From assembly GCF_002091675.1 (NCBI RefSeq), contig NZ_BDAE01000002.1, positions 367,481 through 431,480 of the forward strand: a DNA stretch of 64,000 nt, written 5' to 3'. The DNA comes from Pseudomonas luteola NBRC 103146. Lineage in GTDB: Bacteria > Pseudomonadota > Gammaproteobacteria > Pseudomonadales > Pseudomonadaceae. The position numbers were made by a program, and so were the translations under genes. The notes beneath the pieces were generated by a model. That model searched no databases, was not told where the DNA came from, and worked only from the letters and a program-made list of their open reading frames with translations. The stretch's first letter is position 1, and every line of letters starts with the position of its first letter. This document shows positions 1 through 9,536 of this stretch, piece by piece.

Positions 1-2
1 AA

Positions 3-923
3 TTTCGCAAGGTGCAGGCCGATCTGGAAGGCGCTCGTGCCCTGCTAAAGGACAGCGACCCGGAAATGCGGGCCATGGCCGAAGAAGAGGCCGAGCAGGC
101 AGAAGCCGCGCTGATCGACCTGGAAAATCAGCTACAGCGAATGCTGCTGCCTCGCGATCCTAATGACAGTCGCAACGTTTTCCTTGAGATTCGTGCCGGA
201 ACCGGTGGGGATGAGGCCGCCATTTTTGCCGGGGATCTGTTCCGCATGTATTCGCGCTATGCCGAGCGTCAAGGCTGGCGCATAGAGGTCATGTCCGAGA
301 ACCTGGGCGAGCATGGTGGCTACAAGGAAGTGATTGCCCGTGTAGAGGGCGACAACGTCTACGCCAAGCTCAAATTCGAGTCTGGTGCCCATCGTGTCCA
401 ACGGGTTCCCGAGACCGAGTCTCAAGGGCGAATCCATACATCGGCCTGTACGGTGGCTGTGCTGCCGGAACCTGATGAGCAGGCAGCTGTGGAGATCAGC
501 CCGGCGGATTTGCGTATTGATACCTATCGCTCCTCCGGCGCCGGTGGTCAGCACGTCAACAAAACCGAGTCGGCCATTCGTATTACGCACCTTCCCAGCG
601 GTATTGTCGTTGAGTGCCAGGAGGAGCGTTCACAGCACAAGAACCGCGCCAAGGCCATGGCGTGGTTGGCGGCCAAGCTCAATGACCAGCAACAGGCGGC
701 ACATCAGCAGGCTATCGCCAGCACCCGTAAATTGCTGGTAGGCTCAGGGGATCGTTCCGAGCGTATCCGGACCTATAATTTTCCACAGGGCCGTGTGACC
801 GATCACCGTATCAACCTGACCTTGTACTCTCTGGGTGAAGTCATGGAGGGCGCGGTGCAACAGGTCATCGAGCCTCTCCTGCAGGAATATCAGGCCGACC
901 AACTGGCGGCCTTGGGGGACTGA
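3..923 (+). CDS. prfA: Peptide chain release factor 1 (5'-truncated by window edge)
   Basis: RF1 reads UAA and UAG stop codons in the ribosomal A site and triggers peptide release. The reading frame is already open at base 3, and the first residues match the interior of RF1, so the true start lies upstream of the window. About 306 of the roughly 360 family residues are present. The stop-codon-reading PxT motif appears as P-E-T within [10 protein letters not shown], and the peptidyl-tRNA hydrolysis motif GGQ lies in [11 protein letters not shown]. prmC, which encodes the enzyme that methylates the GGQ glutamine, begins 1 nt after the stop, so the two are almost certainly co-transcribed. Confidence 0.97.
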   Translation, partial: FRKVQADLEGARALLKDSDPEMRAMAEEEAEQAEAALIDLENQLQRMLLPRDPNDSRNVFLEIRAGTGGDEAAIFAGDLFRMYSRYAERQGWRIEVMSENLGEHGGYKEVIARVEGDNVYAKLKFESGAHRVQRVPETESQGRIHTSACTVAVLPEPDEQAAVEISPADLRIDTYRSSGAGGQHVNKTESAIRITHLPSGIVVECQEERSQHKNRAKAMAWLAAKLNDQQQAAHQQAIASTRKLLVGSGDRSERIRTYNFPQGRVTDHRINLTLYSLGEVMEGAVQQVIEPLLQEYQADQLAALGD

Positions 924-924
924 T

Positions 925-1755
925 ATGGCCACTATCGGGGCATTGCTCAAGGAAGCGCGCCTGCCGGATTCACCCAGCGAGCGTCTGGATGCCGAATTGC
1001 TGTTAGCGGCTGCGCTGGGAAAGCCGCGTAGCTTCCTGCGTACCTGGCCTGAACGTATTGTGACGCGTGAAGCCAAGGATCTTTACAGCACCTTTATCGA
1101 GCGTCGTCGAGATGGGGAACCGATAGCTTATATCCTGGGCCATCAAGGGTTCTGGTCGCTCGATCTCGAGGTCTCGCCTGATACCCTGATACCGCGCCCT
1201 GACACGGAGCTTCTGGTTGAAACTGCGCTGGCTCTGACAGGTGCCGAACGCAGACGCGTGCTTGACCTGGGAACAGGTACTGGTGCCATCGCCCTGGCGC
1301 TGGCCCATGAGCGTGCGCAGTGGCAGGTAATGGGGGTGGATCGTGTAGACGGCGCGGTAGTGCTCGCTGAGCGAAATCGGGCACGACTGGGCATTTCGAA
1401 TGCCTCTTTTCAGCAAAGTCATTGGTTCGCTGCGCTTTCCGCAGAGCGGTTTGACGTCATTGTCAGCAATCCTCCCTATATTCCACACAATGATCCGCAT
1501 CTTGATGAAGGGGATGTTCGCTACGAGCCTGCCTCTGCATTGGTTGCGGGTGACGATGGTCTAGATGATATTCGCCTTATCGTTCAGCAGGCCCCGGAAC
1601 ATTTGTTATCCAGTGGATGGCTGCTTCTGGAACATGGGTTCGATCAGGCTCCAGCGGTCAGGTCGCTACTGACTGAGCAGGGCTTCATATCGGTCGAAAG
1701 CCGTCGCGATCTGGGTGGGCATGAGCGCGTGACACTGGGGCAGCGGCCGTGCTGA
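925..1755 (+). CDS. prmC: Peptide chain release factor N5-glutamine methyltransferase
   Basis: PrmC uses S-adenosylmethionine to methylate the GGQ glutamine of release factors. The 276-residue protein has an N-terminal helical substrate-binding part, a SAM-binding glycine motif (DLGTGTGAIAL) and the catalytic NPPY motif in VSNPPYIP. The ATG at 925 gives the normal N-terminus; an in-frame ATG at 835 would lie inside prfA and adds 30 unrelated residues. The gene follows prfA with a 1-nt gap, and its last codons overlap the GTG start of moeB by 7 nt, indicating translational coupling. Confidence 0.96.
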   Translation: MATIGALLKEARLPDSPSERLDAELLLAAALGKPRSFLRTWPERIVTREAKDLYSTFIERRRDGEPIAYILGHQGFWSLDLEVSPDTLIPRPDTELLVETALALTGAERRRVLDLGTGTGAIALALAHERAQWQVMGVDRVDGAVVLAERNRARLGISNASFQQSHWFAALSAERFDVIVSNPPYIPHNDPHLDEGDVRYEPASALVAGDDGLDDIRLIVQQAPEHLLSSGWLLLEHGFDQAPAVRSLLTEQGFISVESRRDLGGHERVTLGQRPC

Positions 1756-2507
1756 GCGATGCGGAGCTGTTGCGCTACAGTCGGCAGATTCTGTTGCCTC
1801 AGATCGATATAGAAGGGCAGCTGCGTCTCAAGCAGGGCAGGGCGCTGATCATAGGCCTTGGTGGCCTGGGCTCCCCGGTTGCGCTGTATCTGGCCGCCGC
1901 GGGTGTGGGTGAGTTGCATCTTGCCGATTTCGACACGGTCGACATGACCAATCTGCAGCGGCAGGTCATCCATGACACGGCCCAGGTAGGGCGTAGCAAA
2001 GTCGATTCGGCGCTGGATCGGCTGCAGGCGATCAATCCTGAAATCACCTATAACGCTTACCGAACTGCCTTGGATGCCGACTCCCTGGCTGCAGCGGTCG
2101 AACGCGTAGACGTCGTGCTGGACTGCTCCGATAATTTTTCCACTCGAGAGGCCGTGAATGCCGCATGTGTATCCGCGGCTCGGCCTTTGGTAAGTGGTGC
2201 CGCCATTCGACTTGAAGGGCAGCTCAGCGTATTCGACCCAAGACGTGAAGACAGTCCGTGTTATCACTGCCTCTACGGTCATGGCAGCGAGACGGAGCTA
2301 ACCTGCAGTGAAGCTGGGGTCGTAGGGCCTTTGGTAGGGCTGGTAGGAAGCCTTCAGGCGTTGGAAGCTTTGAAACTGCTTGCAGCGTTCGGCTCTCCTC
2401 TGGTGGGGCGCCTGCTGTTGATTGATGCGCTCACGTCACGCTTCAGAGAGCTGAAAGTCCGTCGTGATCCTGCTTGTGAGGTATGTGGGAAACGCCATGC
2501 CGAGTAA
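1749..2507 (+). CDS. moeB: Molybdopterin-synthase adenylyltransferase (MoeB/ThiF/HesA family)
   Basis: MoeB adenylates the C-terminal glycine of the sulfur carrier MoaD during molybdenum cofactor synthesis. The 252-residue protein carries the Rossmann nucleotide-binding glycine motif ([13 protein letters not shown]), the conserved D-x-V-x-x-x-N-L-Q-R segment, and two cysteine pairs (CYHC near residue 175 and CEVC at the end) that bind structural zinc. There is no C-terminal rhodanese domain, so it is the short bacterial form. The start is GTG and overlaps the end of prmC; the 3' end overlaps murI by 11 nt. ThiF-type activity cannot be excluded from sequence alone. Confidence 0.93.
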   Translation: MLSDAELLRYSRQILLPQIDIEGQLRLKQGRALIIGLGGLGSPVALYLAAAGVGELHLADFDTVDMTNLQRQVIHDTAQVGRSKVDSALDRLQAINPEITYNAYRTALDADSLAAAVERVDVVLDCSDNFSTREAVNAACVSAARPLVSGAAIRLEGQLSVFDPRREDSPCYHCLYGHGSETELTCSEAGVVGPLVGLVGSLQALEALKLLAAFGSPLVGRLLLIDALTSRFRELKVRRDPACEVCGKRHAE

Positions 2508-3291
2508 TGCACCTATTGGTGTCTTTGATTCTGGCGTAGGCGGATTGTCCGTCCTGCGTGAAATTCATGGGCTTCTACCGGGTGAGTCGCTGTTATATGC
2601 AGCGGATTGTGCTCATATTCCTTACGGGGAAAAAGATCCGGCTTTCATTCGTGAGCGTTGCCAGCAGGTAGCTGAGTTCTTTCTCGAGAAAGGCGCCAAG
2701 GCGATGGTGCTCGCGTGTAATACAGCTACCGTAGCGGCTGTAAACGACCTGCGCGAATGTCATGCACAGTGGCCTATCGTGGGTATGGAGCCTGCGGTGA
2801 AGCCGGCGGCTGCAGCGACAAAGTCGGGTGTGGTGGGGGTTCTGGCAACCACTGGAACGCTTCAAAGCGCACGATTTGCCGCCTTGCTGGATCGCTTCGC
2901 CAGTACGGTCAGGGTCGTCACTCAACCTTGTCCGGGGCTAGTGGAGCGGGTAGAGATCGGGGACCTGACTGGTCCTGTGACCCGGGCGCTGCTGAAAGGC
3001 TATGTAGCTCCATTGCTGGCGGCTGGTTGTGACACGATCATTCTGGGATGTACGCATTATCCCTTCCTGAAGCCTTTGCTGAGGGAACTGCTGCCTGCTG
3101 AAGTTACTCTCATCGACACCGGCTCGGCGGTCGCACGTCGACTGAGTTCGTTGATCTACGAGAAAGACCAGATGGCAACGGACACTCCTTTGGAATGCCG
3201 TTTCTGGACAAGTGGGGATGTCGAGCAGTTTTCGACGGTGTTGCCTAGCCTATGGGGCAAAGTTGCGTCAGTGGAAACGCTGCCTTTCTGA
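2497..3291 (+). CDS. murI: Glutamate racemase
   Basis: MurI interconverts L- and D-glutamate in the cytoplasm and supplies D-Glu for peptidoglycan. The 264-residue protein shows the N-terminal [11 protein letters not shown] motif and the two catalytic-cysteine regions, [11 protein letters not shown] (Cys about residue 74) and [10 protein letters not shown] (Cys about residue 186). The ATG at 2497 was chosen because it gives the family N-terminus PIGVFDSG. An upstream ATG at 2464 would extend into moeB. It is the last gene of the run prfA-prmC-moeB-murI; no clear hairpin terminator follows. Confidence 0.96.
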   Translation: MPSNAPIGVFDSGVGGLSVLREIHGLLPGESLLYAADCAHIPYGEKDPAFIRERCQQVAEFFLEKGAKAMVLACNTATVAAVNDLRECHAQWPIVGMEPAVKPAAAATKSGVVGVLATTGTLQSARFAALLDRFASTVRVVTQPCPGLVERVEIGDLTGPVTRALLKGYVAPLLAAGCDTIILGCTHYPFLKPLLRELLPAEVTLIDTGSAVARRLSSLIYEKDQMATDTPLECRFWTSGDVEQFSTVLPSLWGKVASVETLPF

Positions 3292-3380
3292 AATCAGTTA
3301 GTTTGCTACCTTTTCAGGATGAGAAGTGTCTCCCATAATGTAAGGTTGTGCGTGTTACAAAATAATACAAGGACTTTCAG

Positions 3381-3905
3381 ATGAAAAAATTGCTTCCATT
3401 GGCCATTGTGGCCGCGCTTTCTGCCGGATCCATTCTTTCCGCTCAGGCGGCTGAGGTGTCTGGCGCAGTAGGTGTAACGGGCCAAGGCGATATGACGTAT
3501 CGTCTGGGAATGGGCTTCGACTGGAACAAGAGCTGGTGGGAGACATCCACGGGACGCCTGACAGGTTACTGGGATGCTGGCTATACCTACTGGGAAGGCG
3601 CTGACCATTACTCTTCCGCCAAGCATTCCCTGTCCTTTGCTCCGGTATTTGTATACGAGTTCGGTAACGGTTCTGTTAAACCCTTTATCGAAGCCGGTAT
3701 CGGTGTGTCTGTCTTTTCAAGCACTCGTGTCGGTGAAAAGGATCTGGGCTCAGCCTTCAACTTTGAAGACCGCATTGGCGCAGGCGTAAAGATCGGCGAA
3801 ACCCAGCGAGTAGGCATTCGCGCGACGCATTACTCCAACGCAGGTATCAAGGATCCTAACGACGGTATCGAATCGTACGCGCTGTTCTACAGCCACACGA
3901 TCTGA
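3381..3905 (+). CDS. pagL: Lipid A 3-O-deacylase, PagL family
   Basis: PagL is an outer-membrane beta-barrel esterase that removes the 3-O-linked acyl chain of lipid A. The 174-residue product begins with a signal peptide (MKKLLPLAIVAALSAGS, cleavage near AQA-AE). It ends in the family signature RATHYSNAGIKDPNDG, which holds the catalytic His and Ser (H-Y-S), and has the C-terminal aromatic/Ile ending of outer-membrane proteins (FYSHTI). Length matches PagL of Pseudomonas (about 173 aa). A good ribosome site (AAGGA) lies 8 nt upstream. It appears monocistronic, with a hairpin terminator just downstream. Confidence 0.93.
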   Translation: MKKLLPLAIVAALSAGSILSAQAAEVSGAVGVTGQGDMTYRLGMGFDWNKSWWETSTGRLTGYWDAGYTYWEGADHYSSAKHSLSFAPVFVYEFGNGSVKPFIEAGIGVSVFSSTRVGEKDLGSAFNFEDRIGAGVKIGETQRVGIRATHYSNAGIKDPNDGIESYALFYSHTI

Positions 3906-3924
3906 TTCATAGTCGTTTCGCCAG

Positions 3925-3951
3925 AGCCGGACCTTGAAGTCCGGCTTTTTC
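3925..3951 (+). terminator. Rho-independent terminator after pagL
   Basis: A perfect 8-bp stem (AGCCGGAC / GTCCGGCT) around a 6-nt loop is followed by a T tract. It lies 20 nt after the pagL stop and touches the 3' end of the convergent phrB, so it may also damp transcription from that side. Confidence 0.85.
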
Positions 3952-5386
3952 ATGCCTGGCGTTTGGCAGGCTTGGGCAGGTTTCTGAACGCCATCAAGGC
4001 GCGTTCACGGCTCTCCTTGACTTCGACGATAGGCGCTGGGTAGTCCTTGATGGCACGCTGCCACCGCTTGAGCGGATTATGAATAGCCTTGTCATCGAGC
4101 GAGGCCAGCTCTGGAACCCAGGTACGAATGAAGCGTCCCTTGGGATCAAACCGCTCCGATTGCGAATAGGTATTGAATATTCGGAAATAGGGCACTGAGT
4201 CAGTGCCAGTCGAGGCGCTCCACTGCCATCCACCATTATTGGCAGCCAGATCGCCATCGATCAGGTTTTGCATGAACCAGCGTTCACCTTCGCGCCAGTC
4301 AATTAACAGATTCTTGCTCAGAAACATGGCAGTGATCATGCGCAGCCGGTTGTGCATCCAGCCTGTTTCACGCATCTGACGCATGGCTGCATCAATGATC
4401 GGAATACCGGTTTTGCCGTATTTCCATGCATCAAGGTCGTCTGTATCCCGCCGCCAGGGTAGCGCCTCGGTATGCCTGTGAAACGCTCTGCTCATCGAAA
4501 CATGGGGATAACCTACAAGAATGTGCTTGTAAAACTCTCGCCATAATAGCTCGTCGATCCAGGTCGATGCGCCTGGCGCTCCGGTCGTCAGCTCGCCCCG
4601 GTTGGCGCTCAACACCGCGTGCAGACATTGGCGAGGGGAGAGCACGCCTGCTGCAAGATAAGCGGATAACTCACTGGTACCAGGGCGAGAAGGAAAGTCC
4701 CGGTCGTGGTGATATACCTCCATGCGCTCATCGACAAAGCGACGCAGTCTGGCATGCGCTTCATTTTCGCCTGCAGGCCATTGCTGCTGTATCACGCTCG
4801 AGACTGCCGCATAGGAGGGGATCTGGTTGGGTACGGGATCCGATTCGATAGAGCGTACAGTCTGAATACGGGGCGGCGGGATAAGCGGTGGAAGGCTATG
4901 TTGTAGGAGATTGATGCAGGTTTTACGAAACTGGCCAAAGACTTTGAAGTAGCCCCCACTCTTCGTAAGCACTGAGCCAGGCTCGAAAAACAGCTGATCC
5001 AGATGACGCTGAAAGCCTATTCGATTACGGTTCAGCGCTGCCTTTACTGCCTCATCACGACGTTGTTCGTTGACACCATATTCTGCATTGGCATGGACGG
5101 TCTGAATGCCATGTTGTTGGCTTAGCTTGGCGACAATAGCGGCCGCATCAGCCCAGCGAGCCACTTGCCGAATCAACAGGGGGATGTTGAGCGTATGCAG
5201 CGTCTCGGCCAAGACTTTCAGGTTCCGGCGCCAGAAGTCGACCTTGGCAGGAGAGTCGTCGTGTTCCTGCCATTGTTCAGGTGTAATCAGATAAAGGGCC
5301 AGCACTGGTCCGGCCGCGCAGGCTGCAGCCAATGCCGTATTGTCCCGTACTCGAAGATCGGTACGGAACCAGACGAGTTGGGTCAT
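3950..5386 (-). CDS. phrB: Deoxyribodipyrimidine photo-lyase (CPD photolyase)
   Basis: PhrB repairs cyclobutane pyrimidine dimers with light, using FADH- and an antenna chromophore. The 478-residue protein has the N-terminal antenna domain (QLVWFRTDLRVRDNTAL) and a C-terminal FAD domain with the diagnostic NNGGWQWSASTGTD segment followed by PYFRIFN. Its ATG overlaps the stop of the upstream MerR-type gene by 4 nt, and that gene overlaps the TudS-YbgA gene, so phrB is the last cistron of a three-gene operon. Light-linked control is inferred from the operator at 7335-7358. Confidence 0.96.
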   Translation of the reverse strand: MTQLVWFRTDLRVRDNTALAAACAAGPVLALYLITPEQWQEHDDSPAKVDFWRRNLKVLAETLHTLNIPLLIRQVARWADAAAIVAKLSQQHGIQTVHANAEYGVNEQRRDEAVKAALNRNRIGFQRHLDQLFFEPGSVLTKSGGYFKVFGQFRKTCINLLQHSLPPLIPPPRIQTVRSIESDPVPNQIPSYAAVSSVIQQQWPAGENEAHARLRRFVDERMEVYHHDRDFPSRPGTSELSAYLAAGVLSPRQCLHAVLSANRGELTTGAPGASTWIDELLWREFYKHILVGYPHVSMSRAFHRHTEALPWRRDTDDLDAWKYGKTGIPIIDAAMRQMRETGWMHNRLRMITAMFLSKNLLIDWREGERWFMQNLIDGDLAANNGGWQWSASTGTDSVPYFRIFNTYSQSERFDPKGRFIRTWVPELASLDDKAIHNPLKRWQRAIKDYPAPIVEVKESRERALMAFRNLPKPAKRQA

Positions 5387-6342
5387 ACGTGTTCTGCCAT
5401 CAACCCCAATGCCTGAAGACGGCTAAAGACATCCAGAGGGTCATAGGCCACATTCAATGCGGTTTTGCTGACGTCATCCAGTAATTTGGCGGCCGGACCG
5501 GCAATGATGACGGGGGCAGGGCATGTCTCAGCCAACCTGCGCAGCTGTTGTATCTGCTGTGATTCCAGCGGAGCATTTAAATACAGTACAAGGCAGCGCG
5601 GCGACATGCGTTCGGCGGCCAGTGCGTAGGCATCCAGCGCAAGCGGCCATTCCAATGTTTCAATTGGACAGTCGGCGTTGCTCAATAGCCAGGCGCTGAG
5701 CCAGAGTCCGGCATTCATTGGCGTTTCAGCCAGACTGACCAGCAGAACGGACTGCCCTTTGAGTTGATAATTATTGTGGTAAATCCGTGCCCCAAGCTTG
5801 CTACGCAGCCAGGACAGAAAAAAGGATTGCTCCAGGGAGCCAATCAGAGGCGCCTTGCGGTGCTGTTCAAGATGCTCGACCAGCGGCATCAGCAATTGTT
5901 CGCACAGCACCCGGGGCGGGTAAAGGGCTGCCGTTCGGTTATAAGCTTCATCCAGACGTCGCCCAGCCAGCTCACGCACAGCGTCCAGCATTTCCTGGCG
6001 CAGCGCGACCCAGGGGGTGTCATTGGGCGATGAAAGCGGGCGCTGACTGTCCAGCAGTGCCTTGACCTGGCCGACAGCAACGCCACGGTTGATCCAGGCC
6101 AGAATATTTTTAATGCGCTCGATATGGCTTTCACCATAAAGGCGGTGCCCTTTAGGTGTTCGCTTGGGAATGATCAGCCCGTAGCGTCGCTCCCAGGCTC
6201 GAAGTGTGACGGCATTGACCCCCGTGCGTCGGGCAACTTCACGTATGGGAAGCCAGCCTTCATTCAAGGCGGCCTGATAGTCACCGTCCCCTTCGATTTC
6301 TGTTGGGGACTTGCTGGGTATGGACTGGATGTCAGATGGCAT
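5383..6342 (-). CDS. MerR-family regulator of the LitR/CarH (PplR-like) type
   Basis: This is a 319-residue regulator with an N-terminal MerR helix-turn-helix (REVARRTGVNAVTLRAWERR, about residues 33-52) and a C-terminal half resembling the helical and Rossmann parts of the B12-sensing LitR/CarH family. The cobalamin-contacting residues appear lost: the expected E-H pair before the helix reads E-Q (SLEQSFFLSWLR), and the following His-containing loop reads AETPMNAG. That fits class II LitR proteins (PplR in P. putida, recalled from the literature), which lack B12 and depend on a separate LOV photoreceptor; none is encoded in the window. It is translationally coupled to phrB and to the upstream gene, and probably autoregulates through the operator at 7335-7358. 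Confidence 0.85.
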   Translation of the reverse strand: MPSDIQSIPSKSPTEIEGDGDYQAALNEGWLPIREVARRTGVNAVTLRAWERRYGLIIPKRTPKGHRLYGESHIERIKNILAWINRGVAVGQVKALLDSQRPLSSPNDTPWVALRQEMLDAVRELAGRRLDEAYNRTAALYPPRVLCEQLLMPLVEHLEQHRKAPLIGSLEQSFFLSWLRSKLGARIYHNNYQLKGQSVLLVSLAETPMNAGLWLSAWLLSNADCPIETLEWPLALDAYALAAERMSPRCLVLYLNAPLESQQIQQLRRLAETCPAPVIIAGPAAKLLDDVSKTALNVAYDPLDVFSRLQALGLMAEHV

Positions 6343-7303
6343 TTCTCAAGCTCAAATCTTCCGGGTGCGGTTGCAGGTAGGATTGCTCGATTACGTAGTC
6401 ATGGGGATGGCGGCGGAAGTGATGCTTGAGCAGTGTCAGGGGCACCACCAATGGAACAATACCGCTGTGATACTGCTCGATCAGGCGCTGCATTTCTTCT
6501 TTATCCGCCGGGCTCAGCGCATTCTTCAAATAACCAAACAGGTGATACAGGACGTTGCAGTGGGTTCCCCGGGTAGCGCAACGCTTGAGTGCGCTCATCA
6601 CACCCTTGAAGTAGTGAGGGCCCAGCTCCTGTGGATCGTGTAGCCCGATTTCACCCAACATGCGTCCCAGTGTTCTGAACTGCTCGGGGGCATTGGCCAT
6701 CAGCTGGTACTTATAGCGGGAATGAAAGCCCAGGATCGCTTTGCGTGTCAGGCCTTCACGCAACAGCTGTTGCCACTGTGCATAGGCGAACACACGTGTC
6801 ACGAAGTTTTCCCGGAGCACAGGGTCATTCAGCCGACCTGCTTCCTCAACCGGTAACTCTGGGCGAAGCTCACAGAAGACACGAGCAAATACACCCTGGC
6901 CTTCAGGCTGACTGGGCATGCCGTGTTCTGAATAGATCTTTACGCGCTCCATTCCACAGGAAGGCGATTTTTGCATGAAGATGAATCCGGATAGATCATC
7001 CAGCTCGGTCGCCATTTTCTTGCCATAGTTGGCCAGCGCATCCGTTACGTCGAGTTCCCGGTTGACTGTACCTACGGCTCGCGTTTGTTCAGGTGTACCA
7101 ACCAGACGGATCGGTTCACGGGGCGTACCCAGGCCAATCGCCATTTCCGGACACACCTGTACAAAATCGAAATGTTCGGCAAACGTGTGGCTGCACAAGC
7201 GGGATTCCTTGTGGCCGCCATTGTAGCGGACCGGCTCGCCCAGCAGGCAAGCGCTGATTCCTAGCTTGGGACGAGGTAATGACGTCGATTGGCGAAAAGG
7301 CAT
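6332..7303 (-). CDS. DUF523 (TudS-like) - DUF1722 (YbgA) fusion protein
   Basis: The 323-residue protein has an N-terminal DUF523 domain (KLGISACLLGEPVRYNG) with cysteines in SACLLG, VCPEM and SPSCGME. These are the type that hold an Fe-S cluster in the thiouracil desulfidase TudS. The C-terminal DUF1722/YbgA domain contains SRYKYQLMA. In E. coli ybgA also adjoins phrB, so the pairing with photolyase is old. The ATG at 7303 has a good GGAGG site; an upstream start at 7330 would lie in the promoter. It heads the operon and its 3' end overlaps the MerR gene by 11 nt. A link to desulfurisation of damaged or thiolated pyrimidines is inference. Confidence 0.88.
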   Translation of the reverse strand: MPFRQSTSLPRPKLGISACLLGEPVRYNGGHKESRLCSHTFAEHFDFVQVCPEMAIGLGTPREPIRLVGTPEQTRAVGTVNRELDVTDALANYGKKMATELDDLSGFIFMQKSPSCGMERVKIYSEHGMPSQPEGQGVFARVFCELRPELPVEEAGRLNDPVLRENFVTRVFAYAQWQQLLREGLTRKAILGFHSRYKYQLMANAPEQFRTLGRMLGEIGLHDPQELGPHYFKGVMSALKRCATRGTHCNVLYHLFGYLKNALSPADKEEMQRLIEQYHSGIVPLVVPLTLLKHHFRRHPHDYVIEQSYLQPHPEDLSLRNAI

Positions 7304-7334
7304 GCGCCACCTCCAAAATTGAACGTACAAAACT

Positions 7335-7358
7335 TATACAAACTATTATTCTTGTACA
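7335..7358 (-). promoter_or_regulatory. LitR/PplR-type operator at promoter of the photolyase operon
   Basis: The sequence is TATACA, 12 nt, then TGTACA. It matches the reported P. putida LitR/PplR target T(G/A)TACA-N12-TGTA on both strands. An outer inverted repeat (GAAC/GTTC at 7321-7324 and 7360-7363) brackets it. On the minus strand a -10-like TATAAG (7338-7333) overlaps one half-site, so a bound repressor would block the promoter of the three-gene operon that starts at 7303. The consensus is recalled from literature; binding here is inferred. Confidence 0.75.
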
Positions 7359-7464
7359 AGTTCAATATCGTTATTGACCAGAGGTGGCGGTGATAATTCG
7401 ACAAATCAGACGCAAGGTAGGTGTGCTGCGGAGCGCCGCGAGCCTTGCGCGGCGCTGGATGAGG

Positions 7465-8499
<1,035 letters not shown>

Positions 8500-8627
8500 T
8501 TAAGCAGGCTCTACGAGTACGACTGTGACAAAGCTGATCCAGTTGCACTATGACCTTAACAAACAAACCTGAAGAGGTCTTCAGCGCGACGCGTTAATGT
8601 GGCCCCAAATGAAGAAGGAACGACGAC

Positions 8628-9536
8628 ATGCATATAGTGCTGACCGGCGGTACAGGCTTGATCGGCCGGGCGTTGTGTCATGACTGGCTGACGAAAGGGC
8701 ATAGCCTGACTGTGTTAAGCCGTTCGCCCGACAAAGTGGCCCGTGAGTGCGGCGCCTCGGTGCGTGCCATTGCCCGTCTGGACGAAATAAACGGCGAGCC
8801 GGTCGATGCGGTTATCAACCTGGCCGGCGCGCCTATAGCGGACAAGCCATGGACGTCATCGCGCAAGGCTGAGCTCTGGCGGAGCCGGATTGCGCTGACC
8901 GAATCCCTGGTGGACTGGATGAGGGCGCAGCCAAAACCGCCCAGGGTGCTGCTTTCCGGATCTGCTGTCGGCTATTACGGTGATGGGGGAGAGAAGCCGC
9001 TCAAGGAGGATGATGCGGTCCCTGGTCATGACTTTGCTAGCGAGCTATGTGTAGCCTGGGAGCAGGTCGCTAATGAGACAGAGGCTTTAGGTGTGCGTGT
9101 CGTCACGCTTCGGACAGGGCTGGTACTGGCTGCGGATGATGGCTTCATGCAGCGTCTTTTACCTATGTTTCGCCTGGGCCTGGGCGGGCGCTTGGGCAGC
9201 GGACGTCAATGGATGCCCTGGATTCATTTGAAAGATCAAATCGGGGCCATCGATTTTCTTCTGAACCAGGAGTCGGCCAGTGGCCCTTATAATCTGTGTT
9301 CACCACAACCGGTACGTAATGCCGATTTTGCACAGGCTCTAGGACGTGCACTGCATCGTCCCGCACGAATACCTGTTCCCGCCTTTGCCTTGCGCCTGAT
9401 GGGAGAGATGTCGAGTCTGCTGCTGGGTGGGCAGAGAGCCTTGCCTCAGCGATTGCTGGATGCAGGTTATACCTTTCGCTTTACCGATTTGGACGCGGCA
9501 CTGAACGACCTGCTGCGCGCTAAGGACTATTCATGA
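8628..9536 (+). CDS. TIGR01777 family oxidoreductase (SDR epimerase, YfcH-like)
   Basis: This 302-residue short-chain dehydrogenase-like protein has the extended-SDR NAD-binding motif at its start ([14 protein letters not shown]) and a C-terminal DUF1731 domain ([20 protein letters not shown]). [12 protein letters not shown] carries the Tyr of the SDR site, but the classical YxxxK is not obvious. Substrate is unknown for this family. Its stop overlaps the ATG of hemH by 4 nt, so the two are co-translated. Confidence 0.88.
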   Translation: MHIVLTGGTGLIGRALCHDWLTKGHSLTVLSRSPDKVARECGASVRAIARLDEINGEPVDAVINLAGAPIADKPWTSSRKAELWRSRIALTESLVDWMRAQPKPPRVLLSGSAVGYYGDGGEKPLKEDDAVPGHDFASELCVAWEQVANETEALGVRVVTLRTGLVLAADDGFMQRLLPMFRLGLGGRLGSGRQWMPWIHLKDQIGAIDFLLNQESASGPYNLCSPQPVRNADFAQALGRALHRPARIPVPAFALRLMGEMSSLLLGGQRALPQRLLDAGYTFRFTDLDAALNDLLRAKDYS

